A stretch of DNA of 47,573 nt from Ruminococcus sp. UBA3767 (GCA_002371625.1 DFFV01000068.1:6143-53715), one strand, 5' to 3'. Positions 6,156 to 14,442 are shown, counted from the stretch's first letter. Notes: generated by a model from the letters alone, not told the origin. Made by a program: numbers and translations.

Positions 6156-9008
6156 TTGCTGTGTCCATACTGTTTGAATGAAATACAGCAGACTCAGGGC
6201 TTTTGCAGTAAATGCGGCAAAGAGCTTGAGGTCAGTGTGCCTGCACACAGGCTGATGCCGGGAACGCTGCTTTGCTCAAGGTACCTTGTCGGCGTGGCAA
6301 AGGGCGAAGGCGGATTTGGCATAACTTATGTCGGAAAGGATACCAGGCTTGACAGGCTGGTTGCGATAAAGGAGTATTTCCCTGCGGGCATAGTCAACCG
6401 CAACGGAGCTGCTTCGCCGAGCATCACCGAGGCAACAAGAACGAGCGAGCATGAGGCTTTCCTTAAAGGCAGAGAAAGATTTCTCAACGAAGCAAAAACG
6501 CTTGCAAGGTTTTCGGGCGAACCGGGAATAGTGCATATACTCGACTTTTTTGAAGAAAACAACACCGCATATATCGTAATGGAATATCTGGACGGAGTGA
6601 GCCTTTCGGATTTTCTCAAGCAGAACGGAACGATGAGTGCGGACGATGCTGTCACGATACTGATGCCCGTAATGCTCTCGCTGAAAAAAATACATAAGCA
6701 GGGACTTATCCACAGAGATATAAGCCCCTCCAACATAATGGTGCTCAAAAACAGCGTAAAGCTGATAGATTTCGGCGCTGCAAGGCACGCCGCAGGCAGA
6801 GCGGGAAAAAGCATATCGCTTATGCTCAAGCCGGGCTATGCCCCCGAGGAGCAGTACAGGAGCAGGGGTGAGCAGGGACCGTGGACGGACGTTTATGCAC
6901 TTTGCGCTACACTTTATAAATGCATCACAGGTGTTACACCCGAGGAGGCAAATGACAGGCTCCACAGCGATGAGCTGAAAAAGCCCTCGGAGCTGGGTGC
7001 ATCGGTAGATCCGAAATTTGAGGCTGCGCTGATGAAGGGCCTTAACATAATGCAGCAGGACAGATATCAGAGCGTTGATGATCTTTTGTCGGATATAACG
7101 GGCTATTCGGCAAACGGGCCTGCAAACACTGCGCCGGCCGCAAAAAGTGAGCCTGTACAGATGGATGATGACGAAAAAACAGTTGCATCAACAGGTTCTG
7201 CCTCGGCGGCAGCAGCCGATGACAGCGTTACACAGTATGCACCAAGGCAGCAGGAGCAGGCGCAGCAGGCTTACAGAGCACCCGTTCAGCCTGCCGTGCA
7301 GAACAATTATCCTGCACCGTATCAGCCGCAAATGCCGTCGTCATCAAACGACGTTGCAGCGCAGGTCGCAAAAAGGCTGCGCCAGCACAAGCGTAAAAAA
7401 GTAATGCTCGGACTGCTGGTTGCGGCGATAGTGATAGTTGTTGCGCTGGTGATAACTTTGCTGGTTTTAAGGGCAAAGGACAGCGAGGAAGCAAGCAGCA
7501 AGCAGGCAAGCACGTCACAGGACAGCGGAAAGATCACCAAAAGGACAGTAACGGGAAATAACGGCTACCGCAGCTTCTATAATGAGCCTGTCACCGTTGA
7601 CTCGATAAAGGAAATAAAGGATTCACCCGATGTAAGAAGCGTGTACATCAGCAAGTGCGAGGTAACGCAGGGTGCGATAGACGAGCTTGCGGAAATGGGT
7701 AATACCATTGAATATCTGAGCATTGAGGAAAGTGCGGGATTTGAAGATATTGCGCCGCTTTCCAAGCTGAGCAAGCTGCACAGCCTTACGCTCAGAGGCT
7801 GCGGACTTAAAAACGATCATATCGGCAAATTTGATATGAGCAAGCTGCCCTTGCTTACAAGCATCGACTTTTCGGGCAACCCTGATCTGAGCGATATTGA
7901 TTTTATAAAGGACAGCGCTAACAGGCTGTATTCACTGAAAATATCACTTACTGCGGTAAAGGATATATCCCTGCTTTCGGATTTCAAAAGGCTAAGCACA
8001 CTTTATGCACAGCAGTGCGGGATAAGCGATATCTCCGCTCTGAAGGACAGCAGGATAAGCTATCTGAAGCTGAGCAATAACGAGATAAGCGATATATCTG
8101 CGCTCAAAGGCAACAAGTCGGTAAAGCAGCTGGATATAGCGGATAACAAGGTAACCGATCTCTCGGCGCTGGAGGACAGCTCGGAGATAACAGAACTCAA
8201 TGTCAGCCGCAATAAGCTGTCAAGCCTGAGCGGACTTGAAAAGCTCATAAGGATCAAAAAGCTGGAATGTGCAGGCAACAGCATTTCAAGCCTTGACGGC
8301 ATAATCAACTGCACGGTGCTGGCTTACGTTAACATAAGCTCAAATAAGATAAGCGATATATCGGTGCTTTCAAAGAGCAGCGGTGAGCTGCAGGCGGTGT
8401 TCATGGACGAGAACAACGTCAGCGATCTTTCGCCGCTGAGCAGTGCAAAGAAGCTCAAATGCATCAGCTTCAATAAGAATAAAGTATCCGATATATCAAA
8501 GCTCAGCGAGTGCACCAAGCTGATAGCTCTCTCGGGCGATGAGAACAGCATAAGCACGCTGGACGGCATAACGAATATGACCGACCTTAAATGCATCAGC
8601 TTTGCGCATAACTCTATCTCGGATATGTCCCCGATAGAAAGGCTCTCCTCAAAAATGAGCGGAAAGCTCTATGTGCTGGATCTGAGCAGCAACAAGATAC
8701 AAAAGCTCGCTCTTGCAAGCGGAAAGACTTACGAGAACGTGCTCGTTTATAACGATCCTCTCACAACGCTTGACAACGTCAAGCAGATAAAGGGACTGAC
8801 GATCGCAGTATCGTATTTTGAGGGCATAAAGCTGAGTGAGCTGAAAGAGGGCTATCTGAAGCTGACGATAGTAGACTGTCCGCTCGATAAGCAGATGGCT
8901 ATCGAAAAGGAAGTAGGAAGATACTTTGTTACATTCGCAACAGCTGATGAAAAGGAAAAGGATACAAAGGAAAAGAAGGAAACAGTGTTCAAACAGATAA
9001 ATGTCTGA
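6156..9008 (+). CDS. membrane Ser/Thr protein kinase with N-terminal zinc ribbon and extracellular LRR domain
   Basis: 950 residues with a TTG start preceded by GGGAGGG at 6143-6149. Order of parts: zinc ribbon with C3, C6, C17 and C20; Hanks-type kinase domain about 42-315 with Gly-rich loop G-E-G-G-F-G (50-55), V-A-I-K (Lys72), H-R-D (186-188) and D-F-G (205-207); a Gln/Pro/Ala-rich linker with acidic Thr sites (about 325-410); one membrane helix (about 416-438); and an ectodomain of internalin-like LRRs of about 22 residues (about 500-880, repeated I-S-D-I-S-x-L). A cytosolic kinase joined to an outside sensor is the plain reading. It shares an operon with the phosphatase and the FHA-ABC protein, which are its likely antagonist and target. 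Bacterial Hanks kinases of clostridia more often carry PASTA repeats, so the LRR sensor is uncommon. Confidence 0.92.
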   Translation: MLCPYCLNEIQQTQGFCSKCGKELEVSVPAHRLMPGTLLCSRYLVGVAKGEGGFGITYVGKDTRLDRLVAIKEYFPAGIVNRNGAASPSITEATRTSEHEAFLKGRERFLNEAKTLARFSGEPGIVHILDFFEENNTAYIVMEYLDGVSLSDFLKQNGTMSADDAVTILMPVMLSLKKIHKQGLIHRDISPSNIMVLKNSVKLIDFGAARHAAGRAGKSISLMLKPGYAPEEQYRSRGEQGPWTDVYALCATLYKCITGVTPEEANDRLHSDELKKPSELGASVDPKFEAALMKGLNIMQQDRYQSVDDLLSDITGYSANGPANTAPAAKSEPVQMDDDEKTVASTGSASAAAADDSVTQYAPRQQEQAQQAYRAPVQPAVQNNYPAPYQPQMPSSSNDVAAQVAKRLRQHKRKKVMLGLLVAAIVIVVALVITLLVLRAKDSEEASSKQASTSQDSGKITKRTVTGNNGYRSFYNEPVTVDSIKEIKDSPDVRSVYISKCEVTQGAIDELAEMGNTIEYLSIEESAGFEDIAPLSKLSKLHSLTLRGCGLKNDHIGKFDMSKLPLLTSIDFSGNPDLSDIDFIKDSANRLYSLKISLTAVKDISLLSDFKRLSTLYAQQCGISDISALKDSRISYLKLSNNEISDISALKGNKSVKQLDIADNKVTDLSALEDSSEITELNVSRNKLSSLSGLEKLIRIKKLECAGNSISSLDGIINCTVLAYVNISSNKISDISVLSKSSGELQAVFMDENNVSDLSPLSSAKKLKCISFNKNKVSDISKLSECTKLIALSGDENSISTLDGITNMTDLKCISFAHNSISDMSPIERLSSKMSGKLYVLDLSSNKIQKLALASGKTYENVLVYNDPLTTLDNVKQIKGLTIAVSYFEGIKLSELKEGYLKLTIVDCPLDKQMAIEKEVGRYFVTFATADEKEKDTKEKKETVFKQINV

Positions 9009-9027
9009 ATGAAAAAGGAGCGTAGCT

Positions 9028-10506
9028 ATGGCAAACACGGTGTACTACAATGAGCAGTATAAGGGACCGCAGCTCGTTGTGGTGTGTATGGGCAGCATGA
9101 GAGCGGTGACTCTGAGCGGAGAGATGACGATGGGAAGATGCACCAAAGGCAATGTGGTGGATATTGACCTTGATGCTAACTTCGTTTCACGTTCTCACGG
9201 AAAGTTTATATGCTCGGATCAGGGCTGCTTTTATATGGATACAGGCAGCATGAACGGAACTTACTATAATGGCTCGCCCATCTATCCCAACGTTCCGCAA
9301 AGGCTGCTCAACGGCGATGTGCTGCATATATACAACGGCACGGCTGCAACTGCAAATGACGTAGTTACGATCGTTTTCATGTTCGATCACCCCGATGTGT
9401 TCACGGGAGAAACCATAATGCTCACCGATCAGACGGACAGCGTGAATATAGGCAGGAGCTTCCAGAAAGATGTTATGGTGGCTTCTCAGGCGGTTTCGGA
9501 AGATCATGCAGGCTTCATCAGGCAGCAGGGCGGCTGGGCAATACTCGATCACGGCAGCGTGAACGGTGTTTTCCTCAACAATATGCGGATAACTGCGCCG
9601 CTTTATATCAAAACGGGAGACTGTGTGAGGATAGTTAATACCAACTTCATTTTCCTTGGCGACAGGATAGTTTATCAGAATTACCGTGCGTCCTCCTCGC
9701 AGGGCTGCACACGGCTGGAGATACATATACAGCAAAGAACGGTGAGAACGCTGTTTAATGTCCACGCACTGCTCAGGGATATAAACGTCACATTCCACGG
9801 CGGCGAGATGATACTTATCCTCGGCGGCTCGGGTGCAGGAAAAACTACGCTTGTGAATGCGATACTTGGCTATGAGAAAGCCGACGGCAAGATAACCTAT
9901 AACGGAACGGACCTTTATACCGATGAAACAGGCTTGCAGCAGAAGATCAGCTTTGTTCCGCAGTCGGATCTGATGAGAGGGTTTGACAGCGTTTATTATA
10001 CCCTCAGGAACGCTGCGCAGATGAAGCTGCCCGACAGCCTTTCAGACGAGGAGATAGAGAAAAAGGTAATAGAGGCGCTCAAGCTGTTCAATCTCGATAA
10101 GGTAGCCGACAGCCTTGTTAAAAAGCTCAGCGGCGGTGAGCGCAAAAGGCTCAGCGTTGCGATAGAATATATCGCCGATCCCGAGGTGTTCTTCCTTGAT
10201 GAGCCTGACAGCGGTATCGACGGACACTATACGATACAGCTCATGGCTATACTGCGCAGGATAGCAGACCAGGGCAAGATAATAGTTATAATCTCGCACG
10301 GCGCAAACAGGATAGCAAAGAACTTTGACAAGGTGCTCGTGCTTGCAAAAAGCAAGCAGGATCAGTGCGGTTATGTCGCTTATTACGGCGATGTTGAAGG
10401 CTCGTACAGCTTTTTTGATACGGATAACCTTGAAGCGATAGTCGGAAAGGTGAATGACGAGCCCGATCTGTATATTCAGAAATTCAGAAGCAGTTACGGC
10501 AGGTGA
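9028..10506 (+). CDS. tandem FHA-domain ABC transporter ATPase (Rv1747-like)
   Basis: 492 residues; AAGGAG precedes the ATG. Two forkhead-associated domains come first: FHA1 (about 15-115) with G-R at 36-37, S-R-S-H at 54-57 and N-G at 76-77; FHA2 (about 125-212) with I-G-R-S at 141-144, S-E-D-H at 157-160 and V-N-G at 178-180. An ABCG-type nucleotide-binding domain follows: Walker A G-G-S-G-A-G-K-T (266-273), signature L-S-G-G-E (367-371), Walker B with D-E-P-D-S (391-395). FHA domains bind phosphothreonine, so activity should depend on the kinase upstream. Mycobacterial Rv1747 has the same FHA-FHA-ABC order but carries its membrane part on the same chain and is phosphorylated by PknF. Here the membrane part is the next gene. 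The transported substrate is unknown. Confidence 0.92.
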   Translation: MANTVYYNEQYKGPQLVVVCMGSMRAVTLSGEMTMGRCTKGNVVDIDLDANFVSRSHGKFICSDQGCFYMDTGSMNGTYYNGSPIYPNVPQRLLNGDVLHIYNGTAATANDVVTIVFMFDHPDVFTGETIMLTDQTDSVNIGRSFQKDVMVASQAVSEDHAGFIRQQGGWAILDHGSVNGVFLNNMRITAPLYIKTGDCVRIVNTNFIFLGDRIVYQNYRASSSQGCTRLEIHIQQRTVRTLFNVHALLRDINVTFHGGEMILILGGSGAGKTTLVNAILGYEKADGKITYNGTDLYTDETGLQQKISFVPQSDLMRGFDSVYYTLRNAAQMKLPDSLSDEEIEKKVIEALKLFNLDKVADSLVKKLSGGERKRLSVAIEYIADPEVFFLDEPDSGIDGHYTIQLMAILRRIADQGKIIVIISHGANRIAKNFDKVLVLAKSKQDQCGYVAYYGDVEGSYSFFDTDNLEAIVGKVNDEPDLYIQKFRSSYGR

Positions 10507-10511
10507 AAGTT

Positions 10512-11309
10512 ATGCAGTCATCAAGAGGCGAACAGATAAAGGTCTATTTCGGCAAATGCTGGAGAATATTCAGGAACGAGAACGGCTGGAAGGTGTTCCT
10601 CAGCTCAGCGATAATTACGTTCCTTATCAGCTGCGTAACGGGCGCAGATATGTTCAAGGGCTACCGTGCCACAAGAAACGGCGCATTTGCGCTGGTGTGC
10701 GCTTGTATATGGATAGGCATATTCAACTCTATCCAGTCGGTTTGCAAGGAAAGGGATATCATCAAGCGTGAGCACCGTTCGGGGCTGAGCATTTTTTCTT
10801 ACCTCAACGCACACGCACTTTTTGAGCTGATACAGTGTCTGCTCGAAGCGGTCATAGTTACGGTAATGACGCTGCTTTTCAATTCGGCAAATGTACCCTC
10901 GAGCGGCCCGATAATGCCTGTTGCGGTCGAGCTGACGGTGACGTTTTTCGTTATAATCTTCTCGTCGGATATGCTGGGGCTTATGATCTCCTGCATAGTT
11001 AAAACACCGCAGACGGCGATGACGGTAATGCCGTTCGTGCTGATACTTCAGCTGATAATGTCGGGAATGATATTCGAGCTTAAAGGCGCTACCGAGAAGA
11101 TATCATACCTGATGATCTCCAAATGGGGACTCAACGCAATATGCATAAGCGCAAATGTAAACGCAATGGCAGGCACCTCGGGCAATGAGGACTACGAATT
11201 CAAGGCTATGAACCTGCTTAAAATGTGGGGCATACCGATAGGCTACGCATTTGTGTATATACTTCTGGGAATAGCTTTCCTGTCGCTCGTTGACAGGGAT
11301 AAGAGATAA
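10512..11309 (+). CDS. ABC-2 type permease partner of the FHA-ABC ATPase
   Basis: 265 residues. About six hydrophobic segments are visible, beginning with V-F-L-S-S-A-I-I-T-F-L-I-S and ending with a helix before the C-terminal V-D-R-D-K-R. This is the size and topology of the ABC-2/ABCG membrane domain. I prefer the ATG at 10512 to the GTG at 10503, because AGGTGA (10501-10506) sits five bases before the ATG; with the GTG the gene would overlap the ATPase stop by four bases. Either way the two genes are coupled. The pair should form a half-transporter that dimerises, probably exporting a lipid, polymer or peptide. No substrate-binding protein is encoded nearby, which fits export rather than import. 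Confidence 0.85.
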   Translation: MQSSRGEQIKVYFGKCWRIFRNENGWKVFLSSAIITFLISCVTGADMFKGYRATRNGAFALVCACIWIGIFNSIQSVCKERDIIKREHRSGLSIFSYLNAHALFELIQCLLEAVIVTVMTLLFNSANVPSSGPIMPVAVELTVTFFVIIFSSDMLGLMISCIVKTPQTAMTVMPFVLILQLIMSGMIFELKGATEKISYLMISKWGLNAICISANVNAMAGTSGNEDYEFKAMNLLKMWGIPIGYAFVYILLGIAFLSLVDRDKR

Positions 11310-11351
11310 AGGATAAACTGCCGGACATTGCACGAAAGGGGAGTGGGACGG

Positions 11352-12005
11352 TTGAACAGAAGGAGAAATATCAGAAGGACCATATCGTTCATGCTTGTCG
11401 TGCTCATGCTGGCAGGGCTTGTCTACTGGCTGGTCTTCACCGGCGGAAGACAGCGTGCCGTTGCAGGACTTGGAGAGCCTGTTCAGACACAGACAACAGG
11501 CGGAACGAGAAAGAAAGTCGATGGCTTCACCGTTGATATAACCTATAAATACGAGTATGAGATAGAAGCGCTCGTGGTGCATACCAAGCACTATGACGGC
11601 TCCTCGCTCGCAGATGAATTAGCTCCCGTTGACCTTGCACTTGCGTGGGGAACGGTGGCTGAACATAACGAGGAGATAGATTTTAACTGGGAACAGCGTG
11701 GCAGATGGTATTACTGGTCTGTCAACGATGCTTCCGATCTTGCTCCGGTAGGCGGAACTGCAGGCGTGAACAGGCAGTCCGCAAACAACCATATCCTGCC
11801 CGCATTTTCAAGAGTGAAAGAAACGGTGCTGGATATAAAAACAGGCGACAGGATAAAGCTCAAAGGCTACCTTGTGAATATAAATGCACTCAAGTCAAAC
11901 GGCGAATCGTTCACCTGGGTGTCAAGTACCACAAGAGAGGATACGGGCGACGGTGCGTGTGAAGTGTTCTATGTGACTCAGGCGGAGATAATAGACCGTG
12001 CTTAA
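11352..12005 (+). CDS. membrane-anchored protein of unknown function, paralogue 1
   Basis: 217 residues with a TTG start at 11352, chosen for AGGGGAG eight bases upstream; the frame is open from 11328. Basic residues (N-R-R-R-N-I-R-R) precede one membrane helix (F-M-L-V-V-L-M-L-A-G), so the ~180-residue C-terminal domain should be outside. That domain aligns with the next gene over its full length: V-D-G-F-x-x-D-I-T, A-P-V-D-x-A-L-x-W-G, D-F-N-W-E-Q, N-N-H, G-Y-L-V-N and D-T-G-x-G-A-C-E. I recognise no named domain; from memory similar motifs occur in uncharacterised proteobacterial proteins, which I cannot verify. The position after the permease suggests a role in what is exported or in the sensing system. 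Confidence 0.75.
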   Translation: MNRRRNIRRTISFMLVVLMLAGLVYWLVFTGGRQRAVAGLGEPVQTQTTGGTRKKVDGFTVDITYKYEYEIEALVVHTKHYDGSSLADELAPVDLALAWGTVAEHNEEIDFNWEQRGRWYYWSVNDASDLAPVGGTAGVNRQSANNHILPAFSRVKETVLDIKTGDRIKLKGYLVNINALKSNGESFTWVSSTTREDTGDGACEVFYVTQAEIIDRA

Positions 12006-12019
12006 AAGGGGCGATCTCG

Positions 12020-12679
12020 ATGAAAAAAAGCAGGCTCGAGACAAGAGATAAACTTATAATATTTCTGGTCATCGTGGGTGCGGTCTTTCTTGCACTGTTC
12101 ATTGCGCACAGCATCTATATGAGCGGAACACGCAGGGGCATAGCAGGCATAAGAGAACCGCTGCAGGAAACGGTCAACGGCGGAGGTATGCACAGGAACG
12201 CAGACGGCTTTGAAACGGATATAACCTTTAAATGCTATTACGATATCGAGGCGCTCGTGCTCAGTACACATGATTATAACGGAAGCGAGTTGAGCGACAA
12301 ATTTGCACCTGTCGATGCCGCACTGGGCTGGGGCAAGGTGGCACAGTATAACGATATAATAGATTTCAACTGGGAGCAGTCGGGCAGATTCTGCCGGTGC
12401 GATCCGCTCTCTGCGGCAGATGTAAAGCTGCTGGGCAGCATCGAATATGTGCAGGAGCACTTTTCAAATAATCACCTTATCCCTGCCGAAAAGGATGTTG
12501 AAAAGAAAATAAAGAAAATACGCAAGGGTGACCATATACGCATAAGAGGCTACCTTGTGAATGTTGACGGCAGCAGCGAAGATGCCTCTTTCCACTGGCA
12601 TTCAAGCACTTCACGCAGCGATACCGGGAACGGTGCCTGCGAGATAATCTATGTGACCAATGTCGACTGGATAGAATGA
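12020..12679 (+). CDS. membrane-anchored protein of unknown function, paralogue 2
   Basis: 219 residues; AAGGGG lies nine bases before the ATG, and 14 bases separate it from paralogue 1. One N-terminal membrane helix (L-I-I-F-L-V-I-V-G-A-V-F-L-A-L-F) places the domain outside the cell. It shares with paralogue 1 the D-F-N-W-E-Q, N-N-H-L-I-P-A, G-Y-L-V-N-V and D-T-G-N-G-A-C-E motifs, but the middle differs: the segment after the W-E-Q motif has two close cysteines (F-C-R-C-D) where paralogue 1 has G-R-W-Y-Y-W. The two probably arose by tandem duplication and may work as a hetero-oligomer. It is the last gene of the operon; no terminator is visible before the next promoter. Confidence 0.75.
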   Translation: MKKSRLETRDKLIIFLVIVGAVFLALFIAHSIYMSGTRRGIAGIREPLQETVNGGGMHRNADGFETDITFKCYYDIEALVLSTHDYNGSELSDKFAPVDAALGWGKVAQYNDIIDFNWEQSGRFCRCDPLSAADVKLLGSIEYVQEHFSNNHLIPAEKDVEKKIKKIRKGDHIRIRGYLVNVDGSSEDASFHWHSSTSRSDTGNGACEIIYVTNVDWIE

Positions 12680-12706
12680 TCGGGCGAGGGGTCTGCGGAA
12701 ACGTGC

Positions 12707-12735
12707 TTGATTTTTGGGGAAGAATGTGTTATAAT
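12707..12735 (+). promoter_or_regulatory. promoter of the STAS/anti-sigma-kinase genes
   Basis: TTGATT (12707-12712) and TATAAT (12730-12735), spacer 17, with TGT giving an extended -10. It makes the STAS gene independent of the upstream operon and argues for the start at 12814 instead of the long open frame from 12676. Confidence 0.8.
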
Positions 12736-12813
12736 ACAAATGTGATGATCCGCATACGAAATGTATGTAAATTAAGCTGTATATCAAATAATCAAACCGA
12801 AAGGAAGATGTTC

Positions 12814-13110
12814 ATGAAAGTCGATAAGAAAACAAACGGAAAGAAGCTGACAGTAGCTATCGAAGGCAGAGTTGATACAACGACTGCTCCTGAGCTGGAA
12901 AAGGAGATAAAAGGCTCTATTGAAAATATCAGCGATCTGGTGCTGGATTTTGAAAAGGTCGAGTATATATCTTCCGCAGGTCTGAGAGTGCTCCTTTCTA
13001 CACAGAAGATAATGAACAGACAGGGAGAAATGTCACTTATCAATGTAAGCAGCGATATTATGGAGATCCTTGATGTAACGGGCTTCTCCGATATTCTTAC
13101 TATAAAATAA
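12814..13110 (+). CDS. STAS-domain anti-anti-sigma factor (SpoIIAA/RsbV type)
   Basis: 98 residues, the usual size of a single STAS domain. Start at 12814, six bases after AAGGAAG. The family works by partner switching: the unphosphorylated protein binds the anti-sigma kinase and frees its target; phosphorylation of one serine reverses this. The phosphorylation loop reads Y-I-S-S-A-G-L-R-V-L (residues 51-60), and Ser54 aligns with the phosphoserine of RsbV. The next gene is the matching kinase. No sigma factor of the sigma-B/F group lies in the window, so the controlled target is not visible. The nearby PP2C phosphatase at 5437 could act on it, but it lacks the SpoIIE or RsbU regulatory parts usually paired with STAS proteins. 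Confidence 0.9.
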   Translation: MKVDKKTNGKKLTVAIEGRVDTTTAPELEKEIKGSIENISDLVLDFEKVEYISSAGLRVLLSTQKIMNRQGEMSLINVSSDIMEILDVTGFSDILTIK

Positions 13111-13165
13111 GAAGTCTTGGCAGATTCCGGCAGGGCGCTATGCCCGTGCAGAACAAGGGGGAAGC

Positions 13166-13576
13166 ATGAAAGAACTTGAGATCAGCGCTTTGAACGAGAA
13201 TACCACTCAGGTGCTCGCATTTGTTGATGAACAGCTCGAAGCGGTCGGGTGTCCCATGAAGATACAGATGCAGATAGATCTTGCGGTGGAAGAGATATTT
13301 GTAAATATCGCCAACTATGCATACGATCCGGATGTGGGACCTGCAACAGTGAGAGTCTCGATAAGCGAAAAGCCACAGATAGTGGATATAACATTTATAG
13401 ATCATGGCGTGCCCTACGATCCGCTTGCAAAAGAGGATCCCGATATCACCCTCAGCGCAGAGGAAAGAGAGATAGGCGGGCTTGGCATTTTCATGGTCAA
13501 AAAGAGTATGGATGACGTTAAGTATGAATACCGTGACGGGCATAATATCCTGACTCTTAAAAAAGGTCTTGAATAG
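13166..13576 (+). CDS. anti-sigma factor Ser/Thr kinase (SpoIIAB/RsbW-type HATPase)
   Basis: 136 residues; GGGGGAAG lies just before the ATG. It is a GHKL ATPase: N-box E-E-I-F-V-N-I-A-N-Y-A-Y (42-53), G1 box I-D-H-G-V-P-Y-D-P (78-86), and G2 box G-G-L-G-I-F-M-V-K (104-112). This family binds either a sigma factor (or another target) or the unphosphorylated STAS protein, and phosphorylates the latter on serine. Here it lies 55 bases after the STAS gene and should be its partner. It could equally regulate a non-sigma target, as several RsbW relatives do. Confidence 0.88.
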   Translation: MKELEISALNENTTQVLAFVDEQLEAVGCPMKIQMQIDLAVEEIFVNIANYAYDPDVGPATVRVSISEKPQIVDITFIDHGVPYDPLAKEDPDITLSAEEREIGGLGIFMVKKSMDDVKYEYRDGHNILTLKKGLE

Positions 13577-13606
13577 TAAAGGACCGGATGATACGGAGCT
13601 GGGATA

Positions 13607-14281
13607 ATGGCGTTTACCGTCAAAGCACTTGAATTTCTTGATGAGAATTATGTGCGAAATGACAGAGAATGGTTCAAAGAACATAAACAGCAGTATAACG
13701 AGCTGGTGATAAAACCGTTTTGTGAGCTTCTTGAAAAGCTCGCTCCGCTGATGGAGAAAACGGACAGCGAGCTTGTTTGTACGCCCAAATGTATCTCACG
13801 GATCTACCGTGATGCAAGATATGTCAAGGGCGGTGCGATATTCAGGGATTCGGTGTGGTGTTCTATCAGACATAAACGCAGCGCATACGAGCTGATACCG
13901 GAGTTTTATTTCTATCTCTCGGTGAACGGCTACGGCTATGGCTGCGGATATTATAAAACTACAACAGCAGCAATGGAGCAGCTCAGAAAAATGGCATTTG
14001 AGGGCGATAAGGTGTTTACAGCTGCAAGGCGTGCTTTTGAAAAGCAGGACAGCTTTTACCTCGCAGGAGAGATGTATAAGAAAGATCACTTTCCGCAGGC
14101 GGATAAAAAGCTGTGGGACTGGGTCAACAGAAAAAGCATCTGCCTGTGCCGTGACTGCACCGATGCAAAGCTGCTGTTCAGCGATGAGCTTTTTGAAACC
14201 GTCGAGCGGGATTTTGAAAGCATAGTTCCCATTTATCGGCTTTTTAACGAAATGGAAAAAAGAGCTGCACAAAAGGATTGA
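13607..14281 (+). CDS. DUF2461-family protein
   Basis: 224 residues, matching the length of the DUF2461 (TIGR02453) family. The family marks visible are the early L-x-F-L-x-x-N-x-x-x-x-x-R-E-W-F segment (residues 9-23), S-R-I-Y-R-D-A-R-Y (64-72) and a conserved W-C-S-I-R-H patch. The biochemical function of the family is unknown. GGAGCTGG lies before the ATG. It follows the anti-sigma kinase by 30 bases and may be read from the same promoter, but nothing in the sequence ties it to partner switching. Confidence 0.8.
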   Translation: MAFTVKALEFLDENYVRNDREWFKEHKQQYNELVIKPFCELLEKLAPLMEKTDSELVCTPKCISRIYRDARYVKGGAIFRDSVWCSIRHKRSAYELIPEFYFYLSVNGYGYGCGYYKTTTAAMEQLRKMAFEGDKVFTAARRAFEKQDSFYLAGEMYKKDHFPQADKKLWDWVNRKSICLCRDCTDAKLLFSDELFETVERDFESIVPIYRLFNEMEKRAAQKD

Positions 14282-14317
14282 TACAGCCCGTTTTATTCAG
14301 TAACAGTTTCACGCATA

Positions 14318-14376
14318 TCACCTGCTGCCCGCTGTTTGCGACGGCACTGCAAAAGCGGCAAGAAAAAAACAGGTGA
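14318..14376. other. nested inverted repeat upstream of veg
   Basis: TCACCTG (14318-14324) pairs with CAGGTGA (14370-14376), and inside it CCGCTGTTTGC can pair with GCAAAAGCGG with one bulge. No T-run follows, so it does not look like a terminator. It could be a structured leader of the veg gene. I see no good promoter in 14282-14442. Confidence 0.4.
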
Positions 14377-14442
14377 GGGCGTGAGTTTTCAGGTCATATA
14401 CTTCTGCCGTGATGTGTTGTACCTTTTTAAAAGGAGGCAGAG

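Noticed and set aside
12676..12813. Upstream extension of the STAS gene
   Set aside because: The extension spans the promoter at 12707-12735 and would exceed the normal STAS size; start at 12814 has a ribosome site.
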